DNA of 64,000 nucleotides from Solirubrobacter deserti (GCF_027587175.1 NZ_JAPCID010000005.1:124001-188000); one strand, 5' to 3'. Numbered from the stretch's first letter, positions 17,701 through 25,970 are shown. Numbers and translations are program-made. The notes: a model not told the origin generated them from the sequence alone.

Positions 17701-18730
17701 CGACCGCGACCCCGCTGGCGTAGTCGCCGGTGGCGACGTTGACGAGCGTGTAGCCGCCCGTGCCGAACGTCGGGTCCAGCGACAGCTCCGGCGTGAGCCG
17801 CGCAACACCGAGGTCGTTGCCGTTGGCGGCGCCGCCGTGGCTGTTGATCGCGAGCGCGAAGCGCCCCTCCGACAGCTCGACGAGGTCCGCGGGCGAGTCG
17901 TCCTCGAAGTCGCCGCCGAGGAAGATCGTCTTGCGGTTCACGAGCCGCGTGCCGTTGTCGGTGATGCGGGCCATCCCGATCTGCGACTCGCGCCGGAACC
18001 AGGCCCCCCACCCGGCGACCACGATGTCCCCGTCGGGCTCGACCGCGAGGTCGGTCACTCCATCGCCGCGCTCGGACCCGTCGAGGAAGCGGAAGTCCAG
18101 CCGGCCGTCACCGCCGCCGAACGTCGGGTCCAGCGCGCCCGTGGGCGTGAAGCGCATGACGACGGCGGTCGAGAGCTCCGAGACGTCCGACACGGCGCCG
18201 ACCACGATGCGGCCGTCGTCCATCACGTCGACCGCGTTGAGGTACCACGGCTGCGGGAGCTGGACGACCCCACGATTGCCGAACGTCGTGTCCGGCGCGC
18301 CCGTCGTCGTGTAGCGGATGATCGCGCCGCCGGGGCGGTTCTGGCCGACCGTCACCAGCTTGCCGTCGGGACCGAGCGCTCCAGCGTTCACCCAGTCCGT
18401 GCCCGGGACCTCGACGCGCGAGACGCCGCCGGTGCCCCAGCTGCCGTCGAGCGAGCCGTCCGGGTGCAGCCGCACGACGCCGGGGTCGTAGTCGGCATCC
18501 TCCCGCGAGGTGCCATGCTCGCCGTCGCCGATCACGAGGATCTTCCCGTCGCGCTGGATCAAGACGTCGGCGGCATCGTCGTAGCGCCCTTCCCCGTAGG
18601 TGCCGACGTCCTTGACGACGACCCCGCCGTTGCCGAACGAGCGGTCGAGCTCCCCGGGCCGCTGCGCGTGCGCGGCGGGCGCCGAGACGAGGAGCAGGGT
18701 GAGGCAGAGCGCTGCGAGCAACCGGGGCAT
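14756..18730 (-). CDS. large secreted delta-60-repeat beta-propeller protein
   Basis: 1324 residues with a signal peptide ending at AHAQ (about 23). Residues about 25-435 contain repeated blades such as GELDRSFGNGGVVV and GALDPTFGGGDGRLDFRFL with interleaved PDGKLVVSG strands, matching the delta-60 (DUF5122) propeller family. An Ig-like module follows (TTAPTVTLDSATPDGADARF, about 525-605), a Pro-rich linker, then some 700 residues of uncharacterised beta-rich sequence with small domains. Likely cell-surface or secreted. No catalytic motif is seen. It is a single gene with its own terminator, divergent from nothing and downstream of no obvious operon partner. Confidence 0.75.
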   Translation of the reverse strand: MPRLLAALCLTLLLVSAPAAHAQRPGELDRSFGNGGVVVKDVGTYGEGRYDDAADVLIQRDGKILVIGDGEHGTSREDADYDPGVVRLHPDGSLDGSWGTGGVSRVEVPGTDWVNAGALGPDGKLVTVGQNRPGGAIIRYTTTGAPDTTFGNRGVVQLPQPWYLNAVDVMDDGRIVVGAVSDVSELSTAVVMRFTPTGALDPTFGGGDGRLDFRFLDGSERGDGVTDLAVEPDGDIVVAGWGAWFRRESQIGMARITDNGTRLVNRKTIFLGGDFEDDSPADLVELSEGRFALAINSHGGAANGNDLGVARLTPELSLDPTFGTGGYTLVNVATGDYASGVAVAPDGKLVVSGSTTERVGTERDTNVVVARFTSEGRLDPAFAGTGVGVFPLAGQRALDVAEAVTVDPRDGGIVFAGYTSPKIGFGDFAVGRVLGAYPTLVSITGGPSGMINRRDARFEFAALTEQEGVYECRLLERVAWEPCISPKTYTGLTDRVHQFEVRFVPRGAENEEHRAAVRRFTTDTTAPTVTLDSATPDGADARFTFRASEDGATFRCQIAGREAVDCSSPYRAFDLPQGAQRFTVWAYDAAGNESEPASTSWTVGGAPPSDPGPPPPPPALCPEGAHASVTVGVVTAQATSPAGCFTAKIVGRVTELSSAGPIRVNGVGVQPDAGKRVIVRQEPGSGRLMLTGPSRLSLGEASLRVPLGFNWQLGAQNSAAKLALPIVEAGADAFPSALAGMTASIAPTFELSGDNGGTTKVGFKLKLPSAFRAVPHATKDPFNPNADGGLTLEGGIAASNSNGISYNLKGKLQKAWLFGLELEDVGFGYDSGPPSSFEGFGTIKLPSKADVGVAITLGPGGFAGGHVRKISIQVSKIAKPIGYGFFLQRFGGEFEQGTDVFGRPALTISANAGVSFGPRLELPPIFDGEVGSADAKVKLTVGTPWVVEVSGEGKIVEVPVGNLTVKYTHPSKIDLTGRLDYSLGGYGATGEIRDAWFADGDFSVDGVTDINLPGGVIEGRAETVLSMTGVASCFGQPDARIGFARKWGEPVDVLIGACDVGPFRRERPKAASAAHAFTVGERAKVHVVAVEGEGAAPNVTLVGPGGRRVTTPADGSLLQTREAIVVQDPERATTTVALLDPPAGRWRVETPSAVRAVRSAPGLAPVNVKASVKRGVLRWTLDRLPGQRVTFVERGADGARELVTTARASGRVRFKPGTGRRTVEALVTQDGLPRATRVVARFSGPSPKLRRVAKVTLRGGTLRWRGQAAAARYAVAVEAKDGGVESFTPARASLRVGCAVRRVTIVALSGDGRPGPAFTRRIRC

Positions 18731-18764
18731 GGACCCAGCCTCTCGGCTCCGGCGTCCACCGAAA

Positions 18765-20804
18765 TCAGGACTTCGGTGCTTCTCGCATCACCTTTTGGTG
18801 TATCTCGAAGGCCAGCTCGGCGCGGACGCGCCAGCCGCCGTCGCCGGTCGGCCCGGCCTGGAGCGTGCCGGAGTAGAGCTCGACGCGTTCGAGCATCCCG
18901 CGCAGGCCGCGCCCGCCGCCGGCGCCGACGCCCTGCCGGCCGGGCGCGTTGACGACCTCGATCACGAGCCGTTCGTCCATGCGCTCCAGGCGCACCGTCA
19001 CCGGCACGGGGCCGGCGTGGCGGCCGACGTTGGTCAGCGCCTCCTGGACGATGCGGACCGTCGTCAGCGCGAGCGGCAGCGGCAGCTCCGCCGCGTCCAC
19101 GCGCAGATCGAGCGTGACCGGCAAGCCGGAGCGTTCGGCCAGCCGCGTGATGTCGTCCGCGGGCGCCGCGCCCGCGCCGAGCCGGACCAGGTCGCGCTGG
19201 ACGTCGCTCGCCACCTGCGCGACGGCGATGCCGGCGCGGCGGGCGCGCGCGAGGTCGAGCGCGGCGTAGCGGACCGCGACCGCGGCCTGGAGGGTGATGA
19301 TCGTGACGGCGTGACCGACGACGTCGTGCAGCTCACGCGCGGCGGCCAGCCGCTCGGCCATCACCCGCTCGCGGGCCCGGACCTCCTGCGCCCGGTCCGC
19401 GCGCTCGTGGGCGCGACGCGCGCGCACCGAAGACGCCACGCGGTCGCGCACGAGCAGGCCTCCCAGCCCGCACGCGAGCGGCAGCAGCCCCGCGAAGCTG
19501 TACGCGTAGAACTGGTACGGCATCTCCTCGAGCACCATGCACACCAGCGACGTGACCGTGCCCGCCGCGACGACCACCACGCCGCCCGTCCGCCGGCGCG
19601 CGTGCGCGGCGCCGATGAACGTCACCGCGGCCGCCGCGTAGAACTGCGAGAACGTCAGCGTGCTCAGGTCGTGCACGAGCATCCGGGCGACGACCAGCGC
19701 GAACACGGCCAGCGCGGCCGTCACCGGCCAGCGCCGGCGCAGCAGCAGCGGCAGGGGATAGAGCACCGCCGTCACCCACGGCGAGGCCGGCCCGAGCACC
19801 GGCCCGGGCACGGGGAACGCGGGCACGAAGGGCTCGATCGCGACCGTCAGCCGGTCGGCGAGCCCGAGCAACGTCAGCAGGACGACCGGCGCCGCCAGCC
19901 CGACCGCGTGCCCCACGCGGGTGCGCCGCGCGGCCGCGACGGCCGACCCGAGCGCCCGCGTGCCGTCGCCGGCCCGCGCGTCTGCGCTGTCGCCGTCCCG
20001 TCGCGCCGCGGCCTCGTCGCCCGCCGCCACCGCGAGCGTCGGCTCCTCGTCGGGCGTGCGCAGCAGCCGCACCGCGCGGCGCAGCTCGAGCATCGCCGCC
20101 TGGGCGCGGTCGTGCACGGCGGCCATCAGCTCGGCGAACTCGTCCGCGGCCGCGTGACGGGCGCGGTCGGCGAGCGGGCGGACGCCGTTGAGCAACATCG
20201 CCACAGCGGCGTCGACCTCGCTCGCGATCCGTGCACGCTCGCCGGCCAGCGCAAGGTCGATCCGGCGCTCGGCACCGGCCTCGAGCTCGAGCACCTCACG
20301 CTCGCGGCGCTCGGCCTCGCCGCGCCGGTCGCGTAGCGCGACGCCCGCGCTCACGCCGCCGATCGCGAGCGTCAGCGTGTGCGCGTAGGCGCCGAGCGAC
20401 GGGCTCGCGTAGACGCCGAAGCCGGCGAGATCCATCGTCACCACCGAGAGCACGAGCAGCCCGCCGGCGGCGAGCCCGCGCCGCGGGAAGCTGCGCGGCG
20501 GCGCGCCAGCCTCCGAGAGGAACAGCGCGACGAGCAGCACGACGCTCTGCGCGGCGGCGCCCGGCGCCCGCTGCTCGGCGGCGTCACGCGTCGCCACGAT
20601 CGCCACCGCGGCCAGCGCGGCCCACCCGGGCGCGCGTCCCGCCAGCAGCAGCGGAAGCGGCAGCACGAACGCCCACAGCATCACCACGAGCGAGAACGGC
20701 GCCCCGCCCGGCCCGGTCACCTGCCAGGCCGCCTCGCCCGCGCTCCAGACCGCGAGCGCGAGGACGAGCGCTGCGGCGCGGCGGCTCGTGCCGAAGACCA
20801 TCAC
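18765..20804 (-). CDS. membrane histidine kinase with an internal degenerate kinase half
   Basis: 679 residues from GTG 20804 (ATG 20801 adjacent). The first half has membrane helices (about 10-160), then ERARIASEVDAAVAMLLNGV...ELRRAVRLLR, which matches a HisKA_3 phosphotransfer helix pair with no His. The second half has another membrane region (about 300-460), an active RELHDVVGHAVTIITLQ with H493, and an HATPase with EALTNVGRHAG and a GRGLRGMLER lid; the G1 motif reads VVNAPG rather than DDG, so catalysis may be weak. The cognate regulator is 73 bases upstream on the same strand. The domain plan repeats that of the two kinases at 1319-5023. Confidence 0.85.
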   Translation of the reverse strand: MMVFGTSRRAAALVLALAVWSAGEAAWQVTGPGGAPFSLVVMLWAFVLPLPLLLAGRAPGWAALAAVAIVATRDAAEQRAPGAAAQSVVLLVALFLSEAGAPPRSFPRRGLAAGGLLVLSVVTMDLAGFGVYASPSLGAYAHTLTLAIGGVSAGVALRDRRGEAERREREVLELEAGAERRIDLALAGERARIASEVDAAVAMLLNGVRPLADRARHAAADEFAELMAAVHDRAQAAMLELRRAVRLLRTPDEEPTLAVAAGDEAAARRDGDSADARAGDGTRALGSAVAAARRTRVGHAVGLAAPVVLLTLLGLADRLTVAIEPFVPAFPVPGPVLGPASPWVTAVLYPLPLLLRRRWPVTAALAVFALVVARMLVHDLSTLTFSQFYAAAAVTFIGAAHARRRTGGVVVVAAGTVTSLVCMVLEEMPYQFYAYSFAGLLPLACGLGGLLVRDRVASSVRARRAHERADRAQEVRARERVMAERLAAARELHDVVGHAVTIITLQAAVAVRYAALDLARARRAGIAVAQVASDVQRDLVRLGAGAAPADDITRLAERSGLPVTLDLRVDAAELPLPLALTTVRIVQEALTNVGRHAGPVPVTVRLERMDERLVIEVVNAPGRQGVGAGGGRGLRGMLERVELYSGTLQAGPTGDGGWRVRAELAFEIHQKVMREAPKS

Positions 20805-20877
20805 CGTCCAGCGTGCAGCGCGAGCGGGCCGCGCGCATCAATCGAACGGTGTGCCCGAGCGCGCCGTTCGGTGCGCG

Positions 20878-21546
20878 TCACCCGGCGGCGCGGCCGCCCG
20901 GCCGGACGAGCCCGCTCTCGTAGGCCAGCACCACCGCGCCGACGCGGCTACGCACGCCCAGCTTGCTCAGCAGCCGCGTGACGTGGGACTTGACCGTCGC
21001 GTCGCTGAGGAACAGCTCGTTGCCCATCTCGGCGTTCGACTTGCCCTGCGCGAGCAGCCGCCAGACCTCACGCTCGCGTTCGGTGAGGTCCGAGAAGCGC
21101 TGCCCCAGCTGCTCGTCGGGCGCGGGGCGCACGAGGTACTCCTCGATCAGCCGCCGCGTCAGCACCGGGTCCAGCACGGACTCCCCGGACGCGATCGTCC
21201 GCACCGCCGCGGCCAGGCGCTCGGGCGCGAGCGCCTTGAGCAGGAACCCGCTCGCCCCGGCACGCAGCGCCCTGTAGACGTACTCGTCCTGGTCGAACGT
21301 CGTCACCATCACGATCCGCGCGCGCGAGCCGGCGGCGAGGATCCGGCGCGTCGCCTCGATCCCGTCCAGCACAGGCATCTGGACGTCCATCAGCACCACA
21401 TCCGGGTGCGTGCGCAACACCCCTTCGACCGCGGCGGCGCCGTCGGAGGCCTCGCCCGCGAGCTCCATGTCCGGTTCGAGCTCCAGCAGCGCGCACAGCC
21501 CGCCGCGCACCAACGCCTCGTCCTCGGCCACGAACACCTTCAGCAC
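20878..21546 (-). CDS. NarL/LuxR-family response regulator
   Basis: 222 residues. Receiver residues E8/D9, phospho-acceptor D54 in LMDVQMP, T82/T83 and K104 are present, then a LuxR helix-turn-helix (LTEREREVWRLLAQGKSNAEMGNELFL). The frame is open far upstream, but the receiver begins at GTG 21546, which I take as the start; no Shine-Dalgarno is evident. Upstream in the operon of the doubled kinase at 18765-20804 and probably its partner. It is highly similar to the regulator at 89-754, including the C-terminal AYE(S/T)GLVRPG, so DNA sites may be shared between the two systems. Confidence 0.9.
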   Translation of the reverse strand: MLKVFVAEDEALVRGGLCALLELEPDMELAGEASDGAAAVEGVLRTHPDVVLMDVQMPVLDGIEATRRILAAGSRARIVMVTTFDQDEYVYRALRAGASGFLLKALAPERLAAAVRTIASGESVLDPVLTRRLIEEYLVRPAPDEQLGQRFSDLTEREREVWRLLAQGKSNAEMGNELFLSDATVKSHVTRLLSKLGVRSRVGAVVLAYESGLVRPGGRAAG

Positions 21547-21568
21547 GCGGGCAAGGGTAATGCGGCGC

Positions 21569-21976
21569 TCAGACGCCGATGGCCGCGTCGATCGCGACCG
21601 CTCCGCGGGCGCGCGCGACCGAGACGCGATGATGGCCGTCGCGCACGGCGTACCCGTCGCGCACCCGCACGACGGAGATCGGCGGCAGCGCGACCCCGCG
21701 CTCCTCAGCCGTCCAGATGCTCTCCCAGCGCCGGCGCGCCGCCGCCCGCACGGGGGCGAACCGCTCGTCGAACTGCGTCGCGCGGCTCGGCTCGAGCGTG
21801 CCGCGGATCTCGTCCAGCGCGATCTCGCGCACGCCGCCGGTCGCCGCGACCGGATGCGCGCCGGTGTAGACGGGCAGCTGGACACGCGCGCGGCGGAGCT
21901 TGCGCATCCGTGCACCGCGGCGGGCTCGGGTGAACGCGGTCTCCGCGTCGATGAGGGTGTTACCGGTCTTGAGCAT
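21569..21976 (-). CDS. ParB-like nuclease-domain protein
   Basis: About 135 residues. The C-terminal part, LPPISVVRVRDGYAVRDGHHRVSVARARG, matches the ParB/sulfiredoxin-type core with the DGHHR motif. The N-terminal half (TAFTRARRGARMRKLRRA) is basic and helical. The family is common in Actinobacteria as small stand-alone proteins with no proven role. ATG 21976 gives the best family-like start (MLKTGNTLIDAETAFTRARR); an ATG at 22009 would add 11 residues. It sits 23 bases upstream of the regulator on the same strand and may share its transcript. Confidence 0.65.
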   Translation of the reverse strand: MLKTGNTLIDAETAFTRARRGARMRKLRRARVQLPVYTGAHPVAATGGVREIALDEIRGTLEPSRATQFDERFAPVRAAARRRWESIWTAEERGVALPPISVVRVRDGYAVRDGHHRVSVARARGAVAIDAAIGV

Positions 21977-22273
21977 GTCTGCAGTGTCGGCCTGAGACCC
22001 TCGGCGCACATCGGGCGAACGGGCCGAGTTGTCGCCTTACAGCCCTTACCGGCAAGACTGGACGTATGTACTGATGGACGCGAGACGTTTCCGTCGATCG
22101 GACAACTGCCGTTCACAAACGCACCACCAGCGCGAAAAACTAGAAAGACGAGTTTTGCGATTTGGAGCGGGAGCGAACCCCTGAGTGCGCTGGATCGAAC
22201 CGGAGGGGTTGCGCAACGTTCGTCGCTTGAGGTAGAACACCCGCCGGGTTCGGAGGTTCGGAGGGTGGAACAA
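21977..22273. other. divergent intergenic region, AT-richer than its surroundings
   Basis: About 300 bases between divergent genes. It is clearly richer in A/T than the flanks. It contains a small hairpin (AAAACT at 22136-22141 with AGTTTT at 22151-22156) and the palindrome TTGCGCAA near 22211. I see no open frame with a believable start. It probably holds both divergent promoters, but I cannot place them. Confidence 0.4.
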
Positions 22274-23605
22274 ATGGAGCATGGACCGGCTCGGAGGCCG
22301 GCGCTTCCTACGGTGTCGCTGGCCGCAGCGGGTGCTGCGGCGGTGTCGCTCGCGGTCGTGGCCGTCCCCTGGCTGCGAATGTCGTTCGAGGCGCCGGGGT
22401 TACGGGTCGCACTCGAAACCGGGGGTGCCTTACTGGCCGCGACGACGGTCGCCTTACTCGTGCGCCAATGCGGCTTACGCTCGCGCCCTGATCATCTGTG
22501 GCTGACGCTGGGGCTCGTCGTCCTGGCCGCCACCTCACTGGGCGTCGCCGGCCTGATCGTCGCCGGTGCCTGGTCTGGAGCCGAGGCGCGCTACGCCATG
22601 GGCGGCAACCTCGCCGGCACCGTGCTGCTCGCCGTCGCGGCCTTCGCGCCCGCCGGCCGCCTGAAGGTCCGGGCACGCAGCATCCTCGCGCCCGGCACGC
22701 TGATCGCGGCGCTCGTCTTCGCCGCCACCGCACTCTTCGCCGGTGCGGCCCCCGGCGCCGGCCGCGTCCCGGTGCAGGTCGCGATCGCCATCACGCTGGT
22801 GGTCGCCGCCATCGGCCTTGCCCGCCGCGCCAGCGCACGCGACGAGGCGCTGCTGCGCTGGATCGCGATCGCCGTCGTGCTCGGCGGGTTCGCGAAGCTC
22901 GACTACGCGCTGTTCCCGCCGACGGGCGCCGACAACGTGCACCTCGGCGACGCGCTGCGGATGCTCGCGTGGGCGACCCTGTTCGCCGGCGTGCTCGGGG
23001 AGCTGCGCCGCAACGTGCGCGCCCGCGCCGACGCCGCCGTCGATCGAGAGCGCCGCCGCCTCGCCCGTGAGCTGCACGACGGCGTCGCGCAGGAGCTCGC
23101 CTTCATCCGCCGCCGCGCCGGCCGCTTGGGGGAGACGGCCGACGGCATCGAGATCCTCGGCGCTGCCGAGCGCGCGCTGGAGGACTCGCGGCGCGCGATC
23201 GAGGCGCTCGTGCCGCCCGCGTCCGAGACGCTGGACGTCGCGCTGGAGCGCCTCGGCGCGAAGCTCGCGAGCGAGTGCGATCTCGAGGTCCAGGTCAACG
23301 TCCGGGCACACGGCGAGGTCAGCGACGAGGTGCGCGCCGAGCTGTCCCGGATCATCTGCGAGGCGACTCGCAACGCCGCGCACCACGGCGGCGCGCGCCA
23401 CGTGCGCGTCGACGTCGCCGGCACGCCGCTGGCCGTGCGGATCATCGACGACGGCAGCGGCTTCCGCGACGGCGCCAGCAGCGGCCTGGGCATCGCGGGG
23501 TACGGCCTGATCGCCATGCGCGAGCGCGCCGAGCTGGTGGGCGGGAAGTTCAGCCTCGAGTCCGTCCGCGGCGCGGGTACTCTCGTGCAGGTGGTGCTGC
23601 CATAG
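22274..23605 (+). CDS. membrane sensor histidine kinase (NarX-like HisKA_3)
   Basis: 443 residues. Eight or so hydrophobic segments fill residues 10-235, without an extracellular domain. The phosphotransfer domain has H268 in RRLARELHDGVAQELAFI, and the HATPase has ICEATRNAAHHGGA, IIDDGSGF and a GIAGYGLIAMRER lid, so it looks active. Start ATG 22274 follows GGAGG with 9 nt spacing. The stop TAG at 23603-23605 overlaps the apparent start of the next regulator. Unlike the other kinases here it has one membrane module only. Confidence 0.85.
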   Translation: MEHGPARRPALPTVSLAAAGAAAVSLAVVAVPWLRMSFEAPGLRVALETGGALLAATTVALLVRQCGLRSRPDHLWLTLGLVVLAATSLGVAGLIVAGAWSGAEARYAMGGNLAGTVLLAVAAFAPAGRLKVRARSILAPGTLIAALVFAATALFAGAAPGAGRVPVQVAIAITLVVAAIGLARRASARDEALLRWIAIAVVLGGFAKLDYALFPPTGADNVHLGDALRMLAWATLFAGVLGELRRNVRARADAAVDRERRRLARELHDGVAQELAFIRRRAGRLGETADGIEILGAAERALEDSRRAIEALVPPASETLDVALERLGAKLASECDLEVQVNVRAHGEVSDEVRAELSRIICEATRNAAHHGGARHVRVDVAGTPLAVRIIDDGSGFRDGASSGLGIAGYGLIAMRERAELVGGKFSLESVRGAGTLVQVVLP

Positions 23606-24255
23606 ACCCCGTACGAGTACTCGTCGCCGACGATCACGCGCCGACGCGGGACGACATCGCGGTAGCGCTCGGGCGGGACGGCGGCTTCGAGATCATCGCC
23701 ACCGCGGAGGACGCGCCCGGCGCGGTCGACGCGGCGCTGCGCGAGCAGCCGGACCTCGCGCTGCTGGACGTCAACATGCCCGGCAGCGGGCTGGCGGCCG
23801 CGTGGGAGATCAGCGCGCGCCTGCCCTCCACCCGGGTCGTGATGCTCACGATCTCGCGCGACGACAGCCACGTGTTCGCGGCCCTGCGCGCCGGCGCGGC
23901 GGGCTACCTGCTCAAGGACACCGAGACCGAACGGCTGCCGACCGCGCTCAAGGACGTCATGAACGGCGAGGCCGCGCTGCCGGTCACGCTCGTCACGCGG
24001 CTGGTCGAGGAGTTCCGCGACCGCGCGCCGCGCCGCCGCGCGCTGATGCCGAGCCGCGAGGGCGAGCCGCGGCTCACCTCCCGCGAGTGGGAGGTGCTGG
24101 AGCTGATGCGGCGCAAGATGACGACGGCGCAGATCGCGCGCACGCTCGTCGTCTCGCCGGCGACGGTGCGCTCCCACGTGGCCGCGATCCTGCGCAAGCT
24201 GCGCGTGCCGGACCGTGACGCGGCAGTGAGGTTGCTGGACAATCCGGAGCCGTGA
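23602..24255 (+). CDS. LuxR-family response regulator with apparent ATA start
   Basis: About 217 residues: receiver with D10/D11, phospho-acceptor D56 in LLDVNMPG and K105 in YLLKD, then a LuxR helix-turn-helix (LTSREWEVLELMRRKMTTAQIART). The frame has no ATG, GTG, TTG or CTG between an unrelated GTG at 23275 and the middle of the receiver. The only codon at the expected place is ATA 23602-23604, giving the family-typical DPVRVLVADDH and overlapping the kinase stop (ATAG). An AGGTGG lies 7 nt upstream. Coupled initiation at ATA is the simplest reading; a sequencing error is the alternative. Partner of the kinase at 22274. Confidence 0.8.
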   Translation: MDPVRVLVADDHAPTRDDIAVALGRDGGFEIIATAEDAPGAVDAALREQPDLALLDVNMPGSGLAAAWEISARLPSTRVVMLTISRDDSHVFAALRAGAAGYLLKDTETERLPTALKDVMNGEAALPVTLVTRLVEEFRDRAPRRRALMPSREGEPRLTSREWEVLELMRRKMTTAQIARTLVVSPATVRSHVAAILRKLRVPDRDAAVRLLDNPEP

Positions 24256-24653
24256 AGGCCCACGGCGAGTTCCTCGCCGGAGCGGTAGGTGAGATCGCCG
24301 GCGTCTCCGGCACCACGATCGGCCAGTGGGCGCGCTGGGGGTACATCCGCGCGTCCCGCTCCGACGGGGACCCGCACGTGTACGCGTTCGAGGACGTGCT
24401 GGAGGCGCTGATGGTCAAGGCGCTGCTCGACCGTGGCGTCTCGCGGCCGATGATCCGGCGCGCGATCGCGCATCTGGACGGCGACTGGCCGCTGACCGAC
24501 GCGCAGCTGGCGACCACGCGCAACGGGCGCCGCCCCCGGATCGTGCTGCGCGAGCCGGACGGCGCCTTCGTGCTCTCCCCCCGGGGCTGGCAGCTGATGG
24601 TCGCGCCGCCGCCGCTCGAGGACGTTCGCCTGCGCGTTAAGCGCGACGGGTAG
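24252..24653 (+). CDS. MerR-type helix-turn-helix protein
   Basis: 133 residues. The N-terminal 70 residues resemble a MerR winged helix (VGEIAGVSGTTIGQWARWGYIRASRSDGDPHVYAFEDVLEAL), followed by a short helix pair and a small C-terminal beta part. No long MerR coiled coil or ligand-binding Cys cluster is visible. GTG 24252 overlaps the regulator's TGA (GTGA), placing it in the kinase-regulator operon as a third component. It may be a second DNA-binding output or an accessory factor; that is inference. Its stop codon forms part of the next gene's probable -10 box. Confidence 0.7.
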   Translation: MKAHGEFLAGAVGEIAGVSGTTIGQWARWGYIRASRSDGDPHVYAFEDVLEALMVKALLDRGVSRPMIRRAIAHLDGDWPLTDAQLATTRNGRRPRIVLREPDGAFVLSPRGWQLMVAPPPLEDVRLRVKRDG

Positions 24654-24656
24654 TTT
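24651..24656 (+). promoter_or_regulatory. -10 box built on a stop codon
   Basis: TAGTTT, whose TAG is the stop of the MerR-type gene, lies 8 nt before ATG 24665. The arrangement fits a leaderless transcript for the PAP2 gene. Confidence 0.5.
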
Positions 24657-24664
24657 GGACCCCG

Positions 24665-25456
24665 ATGCGCCGCCCACTGCTCTTGCTCGCGCTCGCCGCC
24701 GTGGTCTATCTCGGCGCCGCGTACGTGCCGCAGCTGCGGGCGGCGGACGCCCACGCGCTGTACGGCTTCATCGGGCTGACGACGCTGCCCGGCGCCGGGC
24801 GCACGCTCGAGCTCATCTCGCTGTTCGATCCCGCGCCGTTCGCGGCGCTGACGCTCTTGATCGTCGCGCTCGGCGTGCTCTTCGGCCGCGTGCGCGCGGG
24901 ACTGCTGGGGGCGGGGATGATGGTCGCGGCGGAGGTGAGCGCGCAGGTGCTCAAGCCGCTGCTGGCCGTGCAGCGCGACGTGCCGTTCCTGGAGCCCGCG
25001 GCCTGGCCGAGCGGGCACACGACGGCGGTGATGGGGTTCGCGCTGGCGCTCGCGATCGTCGCGCCGCCGCGGTTGCGCCCGTACGCCGTCGCGGCGGGTG
25101 CCCTGCTGACCGTGCTCACCGTCAACGCGCTGCTGATGGCGGGCTCGCACTATCCGAGCGACGTGCTCGGCGGGCTGCTGCTGGCGTCCGCGTGGGCGTC
25201 GGGCGCCGTGCTGTTGCTCGGCGAGGAGGAGCGCGTGACTGTCCGCGGGCCGCTGCTCGCGTCCGGCGCGCTGTTCGCGCTCTTCGCGCTGGCCGTGCTG
25301 CCGCGCGTCGACGCCGCGGTGGACTATGCGATCGCGAACACGACCTTCGCGCTGGGCGCGCTGACGATCGCCGCGGCGGCGCTCGTGCTCAGCGGTAGCG
25401 TCCCGGCTCCCACAGGGGCTCGGCGGCGCCTGCCGCCTGATTCACCCCGCGGCTGA
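24665..25456 (+). CDS. PAP2-family membrane phosphatase
   Basis: 263 residues with six or more membrane helices. The PAP2 motifs are present in order: KPLLAVQRDVP (motif 1, Lys and Arg), PSGHTTA (motif 2, with the catalytic His) and GSHYPSDVLGG (motif 3, His and Asp; the usual first Arg is not obvious). Such enzymes hydrolyse lipid or isoprenoid phosphates at the membrane. An extra helical pair follows motif 3. The 3' end overlaps the convergent adenosyltransferase gene by 68 bases. Substrate unknown. Confidence 0.8.
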   Translation: MRRPLLLLALAAVVYLGAAYVPQLRAADAHALYGFIGLTTLPGAGRTLELISLFDPAPFAALTLLIVALGVLFGRVRAGLLGAGMMVAAEVSAQVLKPLLAVQRDVPFLEPAAWPSGHTTAVMGFALALAIVAPPRLRPYAVAAGALLTVLTVNALLMAGSHYPSDVLGGLLLASAWASGAVLLLGEEERVTVRGPLLASGALFALFALAVLPRVDAAVDYAIANTTFALGALTIAAAALVLSGSVPAPTGARRRLPPDSPRG

Positions 25457-25952
25457 GGATGAACAGCAGATCGCTGAGGCGGTTCAGGTAGCGCACCGTC
25501 TCGGCGTTGACCGCGTCCCCGCAGGCCAGCACGCGGCGCTCGGCGCGCCGGCAGACCGTGCGGCACACGTGCAGGTGCGCCGCGGCGAGCGTCCCGCCCG
25601 GGAGCACGAACGACTTCAGCGCCGGCAGCTCGGCGTTGGCCTCGTCGCACGCCCCCTCCAGCCACGCGGTCTGCTCCTGGATGACGCGCAGGCGCTCGCG
25701 CGTGCCGCCCTCGGGGACCGAGATGTCCGCGCCGACGTCGAAGAGGTCGTTCTGGATCCGCCGCAGCCACGCCGCGTACTGCTCCGGCAGCCCGCCGGCG
25801 GCGAGCGTGACGCCGAGCTGCGCGTTGAGCTCGTCGACGGTCCCGTACGCCTCGATCCGCGGATCGGTCTTCGGGACGCGGCTCATGTCGCCGAGGTGGG
25901 TCTCGCCGCCGTCGCCGAGCCGCGTGTAGATGCGTGTCAGATTTACCGTCAT
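25389..25952 (-). CDS. pduO: PduO-type corrinoid adenosyltransferase
   Basis: 187 residues. It transfers the adenosyl group of ATP to cob(I)alamin to make coenzyme B12. The family motifs are YTRLGDGGETHLGD near the N-terminus (ATP phosphate binding), CRRAERRVLA (catalytic Arg region) and NRLSDLLFILSR. Length and end are normal for the family. ATG 25952 is chosen because the protein begins there (MTVNLTRIYTRLGD). No riboswitch is seen upstream; the start lies only 18 bases from the divergent lipoprotein start. Confidence 0.9.
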   Translation of the reverse strand: MTVNLTRIYTRLGDGGETHLGDMSRVPKTDPRIEAYGTVDELNAQLGVTLAAGGLPEQYAAWLRRIQNDLFDVGADISVPEGGTRERLRVIQEQTAWLEGACDEANAELPALKSFVLPGGTLAAAHLHVCRTVCRRAERRVLACGDAVNAETVRYLNRLSDLLFILSRGVNQAAGAAEPLWEPGRYR

Positions 25953-25970
25953 CGCTATACCAGTCTGCCG

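Noticed and set aside
18730-18765. Promoter between the delta-60 gene and the doubled kinase
   Set aside because: Both are on the same strand; the 34-bp gap shows no box or hairpin I can support.
25953-25970. Leaderless promoters for the adenosyltransferase and lipoprotein
   Set aside because: TATAGC/TATACC are present but at the wrong distances (1 and 9 nt), so I did not annotate them.
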